Source: Bacteroidia bacterium
GTDB lineage: Bacteria; Bacteroidota; Bacteroidia; Bacteroidales; GWA2-32-17
Length of the DNA: 64,000 nucleotides
Direction: 5' to 3'
Assembly: GCA_016218155.1 (NCBI GenBank)
Contig: JACREQ010000058.1
Location: forward strand, 29,078-93,077
The notes beneath the pieces were generated by a model that did no database searches, was not told the DNA's origin, and saw nothing but the letters and a program-made list of their open reading frames with translations. Below are positions 9,438 through 17,533 of this stretch, piece by piece. How positions within the stretch are numbered: the stretch's first letter is position 1; each line of letters begins with the position of its first letter. The position numbers and the translations under genes are program-made.

Positions 9438-10211
9438 ATGTTACAGAAAAATTACTTTATATATTTTTTGTTTGCAGCTTTAGTATATTTTACTTTAAGT
9501 TGTTCTCAGGAAACTGTTACAAGTAAAGAACTAACTAATATTTCTGGAATAACCTGCACAATAAATGATAGTGTTCCATTTACTGGTATTTGTCGCGATT
9601 TATATGATAACGGAGATGTTCAGTCTGAAAAGACATTTGTTGATGGATTGGCTGATGGAAGTTTTTTAAGGTTTTATGAAAACGGACAGAAAAGTGTTGA
9701 AGTTATTTATTCTAAAGGTAAACCCATTGGTGGCTATAAACAATACTATGAAAGCGGAAAACTAAAAGCTCAGAAAACAGATGATGGCAAAAAGCAGGTT
9801 GTTACCCGTTGGTTTGAAGATGGAACTAAAAGTGGAGAACAACATATGGAAGATAATGTTCTTACTGGTAAATCTGAGCAATGGTATAAAAATGGTAAAT
9901 TGGAATTAACATCAACTTACAAAAATGATAAGCGGGTAGGTCAGTTTAAGGTTTTTTTCGAAAGTGGAAAAGTGAAAATTGAAGGAAATTATGTGGATGG
10001 ACAGCTTGACGGAAACTGGAAAGTTTGGAATGAAAACGATCAGGTGATTTCTGACGAAACCTATAAACTTGGAAAGAAAACAGGTATATGGAAATATTAT
10101 TATGACAATGGAAAACAAAAGTCAGAAGTTATATTTAAAGATGAACTTGTAAAACAAAATAAAGAATGGGACGAAAACGGAAAACTTATAAATTCATTTT
10201 CGGCCGAATAA
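9438..10211 (+). CDS. YwqK/MORN-repeat lipoprotein
   Basis: This 257-residue protein has a lipoprotein leader (lipobox FTLSC, Cys near residue 22). About eight tandem repeats follow, of the form 'YENGxxxxExxYxxGKxxGxxxxYYxSG', as in the toxin_YwqK / MORN-type family. Examples are RFYENGQKSVEVIYSKGKPIGG, QWYKNGKLELTSTYKNDKRVG and KYYYDNGKQKSEVIF. These repeats form an extended beta sheet. Databases often name them 'antitoxin', but no partner toxin is present and the lipid anchor argues for an envelope role. It lies 6 bp after secA and 10 bp before asd, probably in the same transcript. A second family member is at 53.7 kb. Confidence 0.85.
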   Translation: MLQKNYFIYFLFAALVYFTLSCSQETVTSKELTNISGITCTINDSVPFTGICRDLYDNGDVQSEKTFVDGLADGSFLRFYENGQKSVEVIYSKGKPIGGYKQYYESGKLKAQKTDDGKKQVVTRWFEDGTKSGEQHMEDNVLTGKSEQWYKNGKLELTSTYKNDKRVGQFKVFFESGKVKIEGNYVDGQLDGNWKVWNENDQVISDETYKLGKKTGIWKYYYDNGKQKSEVIFKDELVKQNKEWDENGKLINSFSAE

Positions 10212-10221
10212 AGACTAAAAT

Positions 10222-11214
10222 ATGAAAGTTGCTGTAGTTGGTGCTACCGGACTAGTTGGAGGTGTAATGCTTAAAGTTTTAGAAGAGCATAATTTTCCTT
10301 TGACCGAATTATTACCTGTTGCTTCAGAAAAATCTGTTGGGAAAAAAGTGCTTTTTAAAGGTCAGGAAATTTCTGTTATTGGCGTAAAAGAAGCGATAAA
10401 TGCGCATCCTGCTATAGCTATCTTTTCAGCAGGTTCTTCAACCTCTTCAACATTTGCACCGGAGTTTGCGAAATTGGGAACAACAGTTATTGATAACTCT
10501 TCGCAATGGAGAATGTTTCCAAATGTCCCATTGATAGTTCCTGAAGTAAATTCACACGTTTTAAGGCACGAAAATAAAATTATTGCAAATCCGAATTGTT
10601 CAACAATTCAAATGGTTTTAGCTTTAGCGCCTTTGCATAAAAAATATAAAATTAAAAGATTGGTGGTTTCAACATACCAGTCGGTTACAGGCACTGGTGT
10701 AAAGGCAGTTCAGCAACTTAAAAATGAAAGAGCAGGAATTGCAGGTGAAATGGCTTATCCTCATCAGATTGATTTAAACTGTTTCCCACATGGAGGAACA
10801 TTTTTAGCTGATGGTTGTACAACAGAAGAGCAAAAACTGGTAAAAGAAACTCAAAAGATTCTTGGCGATAAAACTATACAGATTACGGCAACTGTTGTTA
10901 GAGTTCCTGTAATTGGCGGACACTCAGAAGCTGTAAATATAGAATTTGAAAATGATTTTGATTTAGCAGAAGTAAATTCTTTGTTAAAATCAATGCCGGG
11001 TATTGTAGTTATTGATAACCCTAATGCTAATGAGTATCCAATGCCAATAAACGCAGAAGGAAAAGATGAGGTTTTTGTTGGTAGAATCCGAAGAGATTTG
11101 TCGCGTGAGAAGTGTTTAAATTTGTGGATTGTTGCTGATAATTTAAGAAAAGGTGCAGCAACAAATGCAATCCAGATTGCCGAATTTCTTTATAAACAGG
11201 AATGGGTTAAATAA
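10222..11214 (+). CDS. asd: Aspartate-semialdehyde dehydrogenase
   Basis: This 330-residue enzyme makes aspartate semialdehyde from aspartyl phosphate with NADPH. That feeds lysine/diaminopimelate, threonine and methionine synthesis. The NADP-binding loop is VAVVGATGLVGGVML at the N-terminus. The catalytic Cys is in NPNCSTIQMV, the substrate-binding Arg region is in ERAGIAGEM, and the active-site His is in GGHSEAVNIEFE. The length is normal. It follows the YwqK-type gene by 10 bp. No lysine riboswitch is visible, consistent with expression from the secA promoter or an internal one. Confidence 0.96.
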   Translation: MKVAVVGATGLVGGVMLKVLEEHNFPLTELLPVASEKSVGKKVLFKGQEISVIGVKEAINAHPAIAIFSAGSSTSSTFAPEFAKLGTTVIDNSSQWRMFPNVPLIVPEVNSHVLRHENKIIANPNCSTIQMVLALAPLHKKYKIKRLVVSTYQSVTGTGVKAVQQLKNERAGIAGEMAYPHQIDLNCFPHGGTFLADGCTTEEQKLVKETQKILGDKTIQITATVVRVPVIGGHSEAVNIEFENDFDLAEVNSLLKSMPGIVVIDNPNANEYPMPINAEGKDEVFVGRIRRDLSREKCLNLWIVADNLRKGAATNAIQIAEFLYKQEWVK

Positions 11215-11223
11215 AATTTAATT

Positions 11224-11310
11224 GTCATGTTGAGAGAAGCGAAACATCTGGTACCTAATGCTCAAACTAGATTTTACTCCGATGTTGTAGAGTAAGAAAA
11301 TAGTTCTTCG
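11224..11310. repeat. Dispersed repeat remnant after asd
   Basis: The sequence GTCATGTTGAGAGAAGCG and what follows resembles the 'GTCAT..TGAGCGGA.TCGAA' palindromic repeats common in Bacteroidota intergenic regions and is similar to the copy near 60.27 kb. A partly complementary arm (AGTTCTTCGCTATTCTCAT) follows. It may act as the end of the asd transcript. Confidence 0.45.
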
Positions 11311-11348
11311 CTATTCTCATAATTTTAAAAGTGTTTTTTAATTAAAGA

Positions 11349-11753
11349 ATGTATAACAAATTTCTCATATTTATTTTCTTAACTGTATTGGTATCGTCCT
11401 GTATCGATAATCGTGCGCCAAGTGGTATAAGCAGTATAGTTTATTATGGCGAAGGAGATTGTATGCCTCCGGTAAATGTTGCTGCCAGAACTTTTGATTT
11501 ATACAATGGTAATGTGTACGTTGTTGAAAGAAGTTTAGCGCTTGCTTTTGATGAAAATCATTATGACTCACTTAAAACATTGTCATATGTTACAGAAGCT
11601 AAAAATGGTGGATTCTCTTTACTGGTTCCTCCGGGAAGTTATTATATAATGCCAGATACAATGTTTTATGTCTCTGATGATAATTTTGTTACTGTACATC
11701 CTGATGATTTAATCGATCGTGAGTTCAAGTTTTTTAAGTGTACAACTTTCTAA
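11349..11753 (+). CDS. Small lipoprotein of unknown function
   Basis: This 134-residue protein has a lipoprotein leader (MYNKFLIFIFLTVLVSSC, lipobox VSSC). The mature domain is predicted to be all beta (ISSIVYYGEGDCMPPVN, GNVYVVERSLALAFDEN, GGFSLLVPPGSYYIMPD). The pattern 'VPPGSYYIMPD' resembles carboxypeptidase-regulatory or transthyretin-like folds in which a structured value is delivered to the surface, but no family is recognised. It stands alone between a repeat and a 179-bp AT-rich gap in which I see nothing else. Confidence 0.6.
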   Translation: MYNKFLIFIFLTVLVSSCIDNRAPSGISSIVYYGEGDCMPPVNVAARTFDLYNGNVYVVERSLALAFDENHYDSLKTLSYVTEAKNGGFSLLVPPGSYYIMPDTMFYVSDDNFVTVHPDDLIDREFKFFKCTTF

Positions 11754-11932
11754 TATAACTTTCTATATAAAATGAGTATTATTCAACAGAATTTACTCTA
11801 ATACAGGTAATATTTTTTGTGTATTCATTAATTTGTTATAGTTTTATAAACTTTATTTTTTTTAGTTTTAAATTATATATAGAAATTAAAATTTTTCTTT
11901 CATTACTTTTATTAGATAATACTTCATACTAA

Positions 11933-14080
11933 ATGTGTAATCTAAAGCACCAGAAAATAATTATTTGTGTAAATAAACTATTGAAATTTGTTTTTGTATT
12001 ATCAATTACATCTCTTTTAACAAACTATAATCAGGCATACTGTCAAAAAGAGAATTTGTATGGCAAAACGGCATTTAATATGCTTACACTTCTTGAGAAA
12101 AATCATTTTAGTCCACAACAAATAGATGATGAACTTTCAAAGAAAGTATGGCTGAAATTTATTAACTATTTAGATCCTTATCATTTCGTTTTTCTTGATA
12201 ATGATATTGCAGCATTCTCAGAATTTAAAACATCTCTTTGCAAAGAGACGATGAATCAACGTTCCGATTTTTTGTCAAAGGTTACTTCTGTTTACGAAAA
12301 AAGATTAAATGAAACAGATTCTTTGATAAATGTTATTTGTAGTACTGCTCCAAATTTTAATGAGAAAGATTACATAATTTATTATTTTAATGATACTTTA
12401 TCATATCCTAAAAACCGTGATGAGCAAAAAAGAAGATGGGTTAAGTATATTAAGCATAGGGAGCTTAAGTTAATGATTGGTGAGGGGAAAGAATATTCTG
12501 ATAATCAAATAGACTCTTTATTAAAAAAAGAACCTGTTTTCAGAGAAAAAGTTAAGAAGTCGCAAAAACGATTTTTTCAACGCATGCTTTTACATCCGTC
12601 AGGTTATGAAAGTGTTATTGCTTCTATTTATATGAATGCTTTTGCTACATGTTTTGATCCTCACACATTTTTCTTTACTCCCAATGATAAAAAGAATTTT
12701 GAATCTGCAATATCTCCCAATTCTCTTTCTTTTGGTTTTACAATTAAAGAAACTACTGATTATGAAATTGAGATTGCAAGTCTTATTCCTGGTGGTCCTG
12801 CCTGGAAATCAAATTTAATTCACACAGGTGATGTCTTACTTGAATTGAAATGGGGTGATAAAAAGCCTATAGATTTAACAGGTGCTTCAGAAGAGGAAGT
12901 TTACCTGATGCTTAATGAGTCAAATACCGATAAGTTAACTTTAAAAATTAGAATGTCAAACGAACTTGTGGAAGAGGTTGTTTTAACAAAAGAAAAAATT
13001 AAGTCAGAAGAAAATCTTGTAAGAGGAATTATTTTAAGTGGCGAGAAAAAGATAGGTTATATTTCTCTTCCAGGTTTTTATACAGAATGGAATAATCAAA
13101 ATGATCCCGGATGTGCAAATGATGTTGCTAAAGAAGTTATTAAGCTTAAACAAAATGGTATTGATGGTTTAATCCTGGATATCCGTTCTAATGGAGGTGG
13201 ATCAATGACAGAAGCCTTAAATCTTGCCGGAATATTTATTGATGAAGGTCCATTAGGAATATATTATTCAAGAGGAGCAAAGCCGGTTACAATGAAAGAT
13301 ATGAACAGAGGAACAATATATGATGGCCCTTTGGTAGTAATGGTAAATGCTGGTAGTGCATCAGCTTCAGAATTTATTTCGGGTAGTTTACAGGATTATA
13401 ACCGTGCATTAATTATTGGAAATCCAACCTATGGCAAAGGATCAGGTCAGATTGTTCTTCCAAATGATACTGCTACAAATGTTGCAAATAATATTTTTCC
13501 AAATTCCGATCCTAAATATGGCTATGTTATAACAACAACTTTCAAGTTTTATCGTGTAAAAGGAAATTCGAATCAACTTACCGGAGTCATCCCTGATATT
13601 GCTTTACCTGATTTTTATCGTACCAATAACGATCGTGAGATTTCAAATAAAAATGCACTGTCAAATGATTCTGTTGTAAAGAAAGTATATTTAACTACTT
13701 TACCATCCCTACCGGTTACACAACTTGCAGTTTTAAGTAAAAAGCGTTGTGAAAATAATGTATTTATTAAGCAAATGGGTACATTTTTAGATTCACTTAA
13801 TTCGTGTCTTGATATTAAAAAAATTCCTTTAGATATTAATTCATATATTAAGCTTAAAAGAAAAATTTATAATTTTACAAATGCAATTGATACTTTAGAG
13901 ACTTCCTATAATAATAATGTTAAACTAATAAATTACGAACAGAATAAAGAAATATTTAAAATTGATGATTATAACAGAGAGATGAATAAGCAATTTACAG
14001 AGTCTCTCGAAAAAGATGCTCTGCTGGATGAAGCTTATAATATTATTTCGGATTTAATTAACTTCATGAAACAAAAATAA
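11933..14080 (+). CDS. Carboxy-terminal (tail-specific) processing protease, S41 family
   Basis: This 715-residue protein has a signal peptide (VFVLSITSLLTNYNQAYCQ) and an N-terminal helical domain typical of Prc/Tsp (residues about 40-240). A PDZ domain follows (about 255-350: FGFTIKETTDYEIEIASLIPGGPA...), then the S41 protease core (GLILDIRSNGGG, VVMVNAGSASASEF, GNPTYGKGSGQ). The Ser477 and Lys502 dyad has the same 25-residue spacing as E. coli Prc. A C-terminal helical extension completes the Prc layout. Prc-like enzymes cleave periplasmic proteins from the C-terminus. A secreted helical protein gene starts 3 bp after its stop and is probably co-transcribed. Confidence 0.93.
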   Translation: MCNLKHQKIIICVNKLLKFVFVLSITSLLTNYNQAYCQKENLYGKTAFNMLTLLEKNHFSPQQIDDELSKKVWLKFINYLDPYHFVFLDNDIAAFSEFKTSLCKETMNQRSDFLSKVTSVYEKRLNETDSLINVICSTAPNFNEKDYIIYYFNDTLSYPKNRDEQKRRWVKYIKHRELKLMIGEGKEYSDNQIDSLLKKEPVFREKVKKSQKRFFQRMLLHPSGYESVIASIYMNAFATCFDPHTFFFTPNDKKNFESAISPNSLSFGFTIKETTDYEIEIASLIPGGPAWKSNLIHTGDVLLELKWGDKKPIDLTGASEEEVYLMLNESNTDKLTLKIRMSNELVEEVVLTKEKIKSEENLVRGIILSGEKKIGYISLPGFYTEWNNQNDPGCANDVAKEVIKLKQNGIDGLILDIRSNGGGSMTEALNLAGIFIDEGPLGIYYSRGAKPVTMKDMNRGTIYDGPLVVMVNAGSASASEFISGSLQDYNRALIIGNPTYGKGSGQIVLPNDTATNVANNIFPNSDPKYGYVITTTFKFYRVKGNSNQLTGVIPDIALPDFYRTNNDREISNKNALSNDSVVKKVYLTTLPSLPVTQLAVLSKKRCENNVFIKQMGTFLDSLNSCLDIKKIPLDINSYIKLKRKIYNFTNAIDTLETSYNNNVKLINYEQNKEIFKIDDYNREMNKQFTESLEKDALLDEAYNIISDLINFMKQK

Positions 14081-14083
14081 AAT

Positions 14084-15133
14084 ATGAAAAAAATATCTAA
14101 AATTGTTAAAAATTGCATGTTGTTATTTTTTATTTTTACAACATCATGGGTATATTCTCAGGATTCTAAATCTGCCTCGGAATATATGGGACAAATAGGA
14201 AATCAGCATCAGATAATAATGGAGAATATCTGGGATTATACCAGTTCTGTATCACATGGTAAAAGTGCCAGAAAGGTAGAGAAACGTAGAAAAGAAGTAA
14301 TTAAAGCAGTTGAAGATGCACAAAAAACAGTAGGTAAATTAAAACCCTTTGGTAACGATGCTAGTTATCGCGATTCAGTTTTGTCATATTTGAACATAAG
14401 CCATATTGTATTAACCGAAAATTATGGTAAAATTGTAGATATGGAAGCCATTGCAGAACAGTCATATGATGCTATGGAGGCATATCTTCTGGCACAGGAA
14501 ATTGCTAATCAAAAAATGGATTTAGCTGAAGAAATGATGGTTCAGGAGCAAAAAAACTTTGCTGCTGCTCATAATATAACATTATTAGAGAATAAAGATC
14601 CACTTGCAATAAAAATGAAGAAGGCTAGTGAAGTAATAAAATATTATAATGTAATTTATCTTATTTATTTTAAAAGCTCAAAACAGGAGGCATATCTTAT
14701 GGAGGCGCTGAATAAAGCTGACTTAAATTCAATTGAACAAAATAGAACTACTCTTGCAAAATATGCAAAAGAAGGATTAGGAAAACTTGAAGCTGCAAAA
14801 AGTTATAGTGGCGATTTGTCTATGAATAATGTAACAAAGCAGAGTCTAAAATTTTATATTGATGAGTCAGAAGTTAAAATGCAAAAATTAACTAATTACT
14901 ATCTAGAGAAAGAAAAGTTTGATAAAATTAAATCTGCATTTGATGCAAAGTCACAAAGTTCAAGAACCAAGCAGGATGTTGATCAGTTTAATGCTGCTGT
15001 AAATGCATTTAATAAAGCTGCAGCAGACTCAAATGTTATTAATAACGAACTTAATAATTCCCGTTCCCAGAATAATGAAAATTGGAATAAAGTAGCTCAG
15101 GCATTTTTAGATAAGCATGTTCCGAAAAAATAA
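14084..15133 (+). CDS. Secreted helical protein, unknown function
   Basis: This 349-residue protein has a signal peptide (MKKISKIVKNCMLLFFIFTTSWVYSQ) and an almost entirely alpha-helical mature part. The helices are rich in Lys, Glu and Ala (KSARKVEKRRKEVIKAVEDA, AYLLAQEIANQKMDLAEEMM), which suggests a helical bundle or coiled coil. It may belong to the group annotated as LIC11966-type surface proteins, but I cannot confirm this by eye. It follows the S41 protease gene by 3 bp, so it could be a substrate, adaptor or partner of that protease, as NlpI is for Prc; this is inference from position only. Confidence 0.7.
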   Translation: MKKISKIVKNCMLLFFIFTTSWVYSQDSKSASEYMGQIGNQHQIIMENIWDYTSSVSHGKSARKVEKRRKEVIKAVEDAQKTVGKLKPFGNDASYRDSVLSYLNISHIVLTENYGKIVDMEAIAEQSYDAMEAYLLAQEIANQKMDLAEEMMVQEQKNFAAAHNITLLENKDPLAIKMKKASEVIKYYNVIYLIYFKSSKQEAYLMEALNKADLNSIEQNRTTLAKYAKEGLGKLEAAKSYSGDLSMNNVTKQSLKFYIDESEVKMQKLTNYYLEKEKFDKIKSAFDAKSQSSRTKQDVDQFNAAVNAFNKAAADSNVINNELNNSRSQNNENWNKVAQAFLDKHVPKK

Positions 15134-15137
15134 CCGT

Positions 15138-15172
15138 TAGTCTGCCGCAGTGCAGAGTTTTCGAGAACTACT
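15138..15172. repeat. Dispersed repeat (TAGTC-GCCGC ... TCGAGAACT type)
   Basis: TAGTCTGCCGCAGTGCAGAG followed by TTTTCGAGAACTA matches, with a few changes, the copies at about 22.72 kb (plus) and 32.30 kb (reverse). It lies between convergent genes. Confidence 0.6.
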
Positions 15173-15234
15173 GGAATTCCATTTGTTAATCTCTATATAC
15201 TTTGTTACAGTAATAACAAAATGTTATGAATTAT

Positions 15235-17103
15235 TTATTTAATCAGAATTATCTTGAACTTATCTAATAATTTTTCATTTTTAATAATAATAAAATAAGT
15301 ACCTGTTTCTTCATTTGAAAGATTCAGTTTATAATTAGAAATTTTAGAAACTTTATCGGATTTTATTAATCTTCCCATTGAGTTGTATACTTCTATATCA
15401 ATTTTATGTTGTTTTTCAAAAAACTCAATATTGAAAATGTCTTTACCCGGATTAGGATATACTATTGCATATTTCCCTGCAGTAATTTCGTTAATTCCTG
15501 ATTGGTTAACGTTAAACAGTACACTATATGTGTTAATTGTTATACCGTCTTCTGCAATAACCTGAACTGTGGCTGTTCTGTCTGCAATTGTTCCGGTTAA
15601 GTTATTTGCCTGAGTTATTTGTAGTGTGGCATTTGGATTACTTATTGTAGCAGTAACAGTAGGCACAATTGTTGTTCCTGCAGGAAGGTTAACATTATAA
15701 CTTAATACTGATGAATTAAAAACAGGGTTTAATGTGCCTGAACTTGTTTGCAGTGTCATTAAAGAAGCATCAGATGATAAATTATTGTTGTAAATTGTTA
15801 CAACACTTCCATTAGTTGGAGCCCATAATACAATATTTGGTGGTAGTGTACATGGTGGATCATTTAATTGAACCTGTCCAACATTAATTACATTTTCAAG
15901 TTTGGCAACTCTTATTTCAATTTTTTGCTTTGTTACACAAATAATCTGAAAGCCCGGCATTTTTTCCTGATTTCTTGTCCAGTTGAATGCTGCATCAGCT
16001 GAAAAATTAGTGTATAAATCTCTTAACGGAGCACCCCAGCTTCCTTCTCCGATGTATACAATGCCATTAGCATCATCTCTTATAAATCCATTGTCGTTTC
16101 CGGTAGCAGAAGATGTAACAATTGGCCATGTAACTTTAATGATATGAGCATGTGATTCTGATATAAGTCTTACTTTATTTAACTGGAATAATGAAGCCCA
16201 GCAATTAATTAGTGTTGTGTTTGGAGTGTAATATGCATGTGGAACAAATGGATAATGGTACTGAACATATTTCCAATATGGTTCACTGCTGTTATTTGTA
16301 TGCAATTGTAAATCGGTTGAAAGCCATGATTGTTGCGACACATCACAATTTAGTTCTGTATTTAATGTATATAAACGAAGTAATTTACCGCCAATACTTA
16401 AAGAATAGTATGTGTTGTTATTTGGTACATCAAACATATTATAAACATCATCTGTTAGTTCATGATTACCAAAAGCAGGAACAAGTGGTGTCAGCTGACC
16501 GTCTGTTGTCAAAGTGAGCTGCCAGTCGGCAAACCAATCTGCCCATGCTGCATTTGTTGATGAAATATAAATGTCAGGAATAGAAAAAACATAATCTCCG
16601 CTAAATGCAATAAATGAAGGGCGTATTTTTGATACAAGTCTGTTTGCATCCTGTCTTCTTGTTCTGCACTGACTATATTCAAATTCGCCAATTATTCCAG
16701 TTCTGCTATCGCCACCTGAAACAAAGGTTATAGGAGTATTTGCATTATCGGGTAAGGTTTTAAAAATCATTCTTGTGCTTGTGCCTTCATCATCGTGTAT
16801 AACAAAGTAGTAAACTGTATTTGGCGACAATCCTGTAAGTCTTGCAAACCTATTGTTTAAGCCTTTATAATTAACAGATCTGTCAATCATTTTATTTAAA
16901 GGGTAGCTTAGGTAATTTGTTCCAAAGTCTGTTGTACCATAATAAACTATTGCATTTGTAGAAGTTCCAAGATCACTCCAGCCAATTACCATAGTTGTTG
17001 ATGGGTCATCTCGAAAAGAAAGCCTGTAGTATTGAGTACCTGCAAAAATATTTGTTGCAAACAATAGCATTATTAACGTAAATATGAATTGTCTGATTTT
17101 CAT
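15235..17103 (-). CDS. Secreted purple-acid-phosphatase-like metallophosphoesterase with T9SS sorting domain
   Basis: In this 622-residue protein a signal peptide (to about residue 22) precedes a fibronectin-like purple acid phosphatase N-domain (YRLSFRDDPSTTMVIGWSD). The calcineurin-like core carries metal-ligand motifs GGDSRTG, AFSGDYV, FGNHE, QYHYPF and SHAHIIK. Next is a cadherin-like beta-sandwich (LQTSSGTLNPVFNSSVLSYNV). A type IX sorting domain ends the protein (YPNPGKDIFNIEF ... TGTYFIIIKN). It should be exported by T9SS to the surface or medium and hydrolyse phosphate esters, but the substrate is unknown. It is monocistronic, convergent with the 14.1-kb gene. Confidence 0.9.
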   Translation of the reverse strand: MKIRQFIFTLIMLLFATNIFAGTQYYRLSFRDDPSTTMVIGWSDLGTSTNAIVYYGTTDFGTNYLSYPLNKMIDRSVNYKGLNNRFARLTGLSPNTVYYFVIHDDEGTSTRMIFKTLPDNANTPITFVSGGDSRTGIIGEFEYSQCRTRRQDANRLVSKIRPSFIAFSGDYVFSIPDIYISSTNAAWADWFADWQLTLTTDGQLTPLVPAFGNHELTDDVYNMFDVPNNNTYYSLSIGGKLLRLYTLNTELNCDVSQQSWLSTDLQLHTNNSSEPYWKYVQYHYPFVPHAYYTPNTTLINCWASLFQLNKVRLISESHAHIIKVTWPIVTSSATGNDNGFIRDDANGIVYIGEGSWGAPLRDLYTNFSADAAFNWTRNQEKMPGFQIICVTKQKIEIRVAKLENVINVGQVQLNDPPCTLPPNIVLWAPTNGSVVTIYNNNLSSDASLMTLQTSSGTLNPVFNSSVLSYNVNLPAGTTIVPTVTATISNPNATLQITQANNLTGTIADRTATVQVIAEDGITINTYSVLFNVNQSGINEITAGKYAIVYPNPGKDIFNIEFFEKQHKIDIEVYNSMGRLIKSDKVSKISNYKLNLSNEETGTYFIIIKNEKLLDKFKIILIK

Positions 17104-17200
17104 GATTTTTAATTAAGAAGTAAATAAATATTTATAAAAATACTTTGTTTTAACTTCTTTTTCAAATGTTTATTAGCATTTTATTTTTGTTGTAAACAAT

Positions 17201-17226
17201 AAAGCCAAAGAATTTTCTTTGGCTTT
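17201..17226 (-). terminator. Intrinsic terminator after the proline-rich peptide gene
   Basis: The 10-bp stem AAAGCCAAAG / CTTTGGCTTT with a six-base loop ends 6 bp beyond the stop of the small minus-strand ORF. A-rich and T-rich flanks allow termination on the minus strand. Its presence supports the ORF as an independent transcript. Confidence 0.75.
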
Positions 17227-17231
17227 ATAAA

Positions 17232-17399
17232 TTAGAAAGTTAATTGAGTAGGAGGTTTAATAGGTGGAGGAGGTGGAGGAGGAGGATTTTCTGTTCCAAT
17301 AGGAGGATCTTCTGTGTTTGCTTTTATAATGTTTGAAAATCCTAAGTTTATAATAGCAACTATTGCTATTATACTGAAAGTTTTAAGAATGTTTTTCAT
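17232..17399 (-). CDS. Small secreted proline-rich peptide
   Basis: A 55-codon ORF (ATG at 17399, TAA at 17232) encodes a signal-peptide-like segment (MKNILKTFSIIAIVAIINLG then FSNIIKANT, likely cleaved near residue 28). The mature tail is about 27 residues, very rich in proline, with eight consecutive prolines flanked by TEDPPIGTEN and IKPPTQLTF. It has its own terminator and, 28-55 bp upstream, one of the four GGTTAC-N15-CGACTAT promoter-like motifs, so it looks like a real regulon member. I know of no family. It is divergent from the TPR-CHAT gene. It could be a signal or ligand peptide or an envelope cross-linker. Confidence 0.6.
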   Translation of the reverse strand: MKNILKTFSIIAIVAIINLGFSNIIKANTEDPPIGTENPPPPPPPPIKPPTQLTF

Positions 17400-17426
17400 A
17401 ATAGATTATTTTTTTAATTACAACCC

Positions 17427-17454
17427 ATAGTCGAATGAGATGTAATTAGTAACC
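17427..17454 (-). promoter_or_regulatory. ECF-type promoter motif upstream of the proline-rich peptide gene
   Basis: On the minus strand: GGTTAC (17454-17449), 15 bp, CGACTAT (17433-17427). The same two boxes with 15-16 bp spacing occur upstream of the sigma factor, the 24.4-kb gene and the 26.3-kb secreted-protein run. The distance to the ATG is 27 bp. Confidence 0.65.
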
Positions 17455-17485
17455 ACGATAATCTATTTTTTATTAAAAAATTATG

Positions 17486-17511
17486 TTGAAAGTCTAAATT
17501 CCGTATCTTTG
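17486..17511 (+). promoter_or_regulatory. Candidate housekeeping promoter of the TPR-CHAT gene
   Basis: TATCTTTG at 17504-17511 matches TAnnTTTG, and TTG lies 15 bp upstream (shorter than the usual 17-23). The ATG is at 17534. It is divergent from and separate from the ECF-type motif just to the left. Confidence 0.45.
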
Positions 17512-17533
17512 GAGTTGCACTTTTTATTTGAGA

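Noticed and set aside
9438..10211. Toxin-antitoxin system at the YwqK-repeat genes
   Set aside because: Both copies (9.4 and 53.7 kb) carry export signals, and no small partner toxin lies next to them; the database name is misleading.
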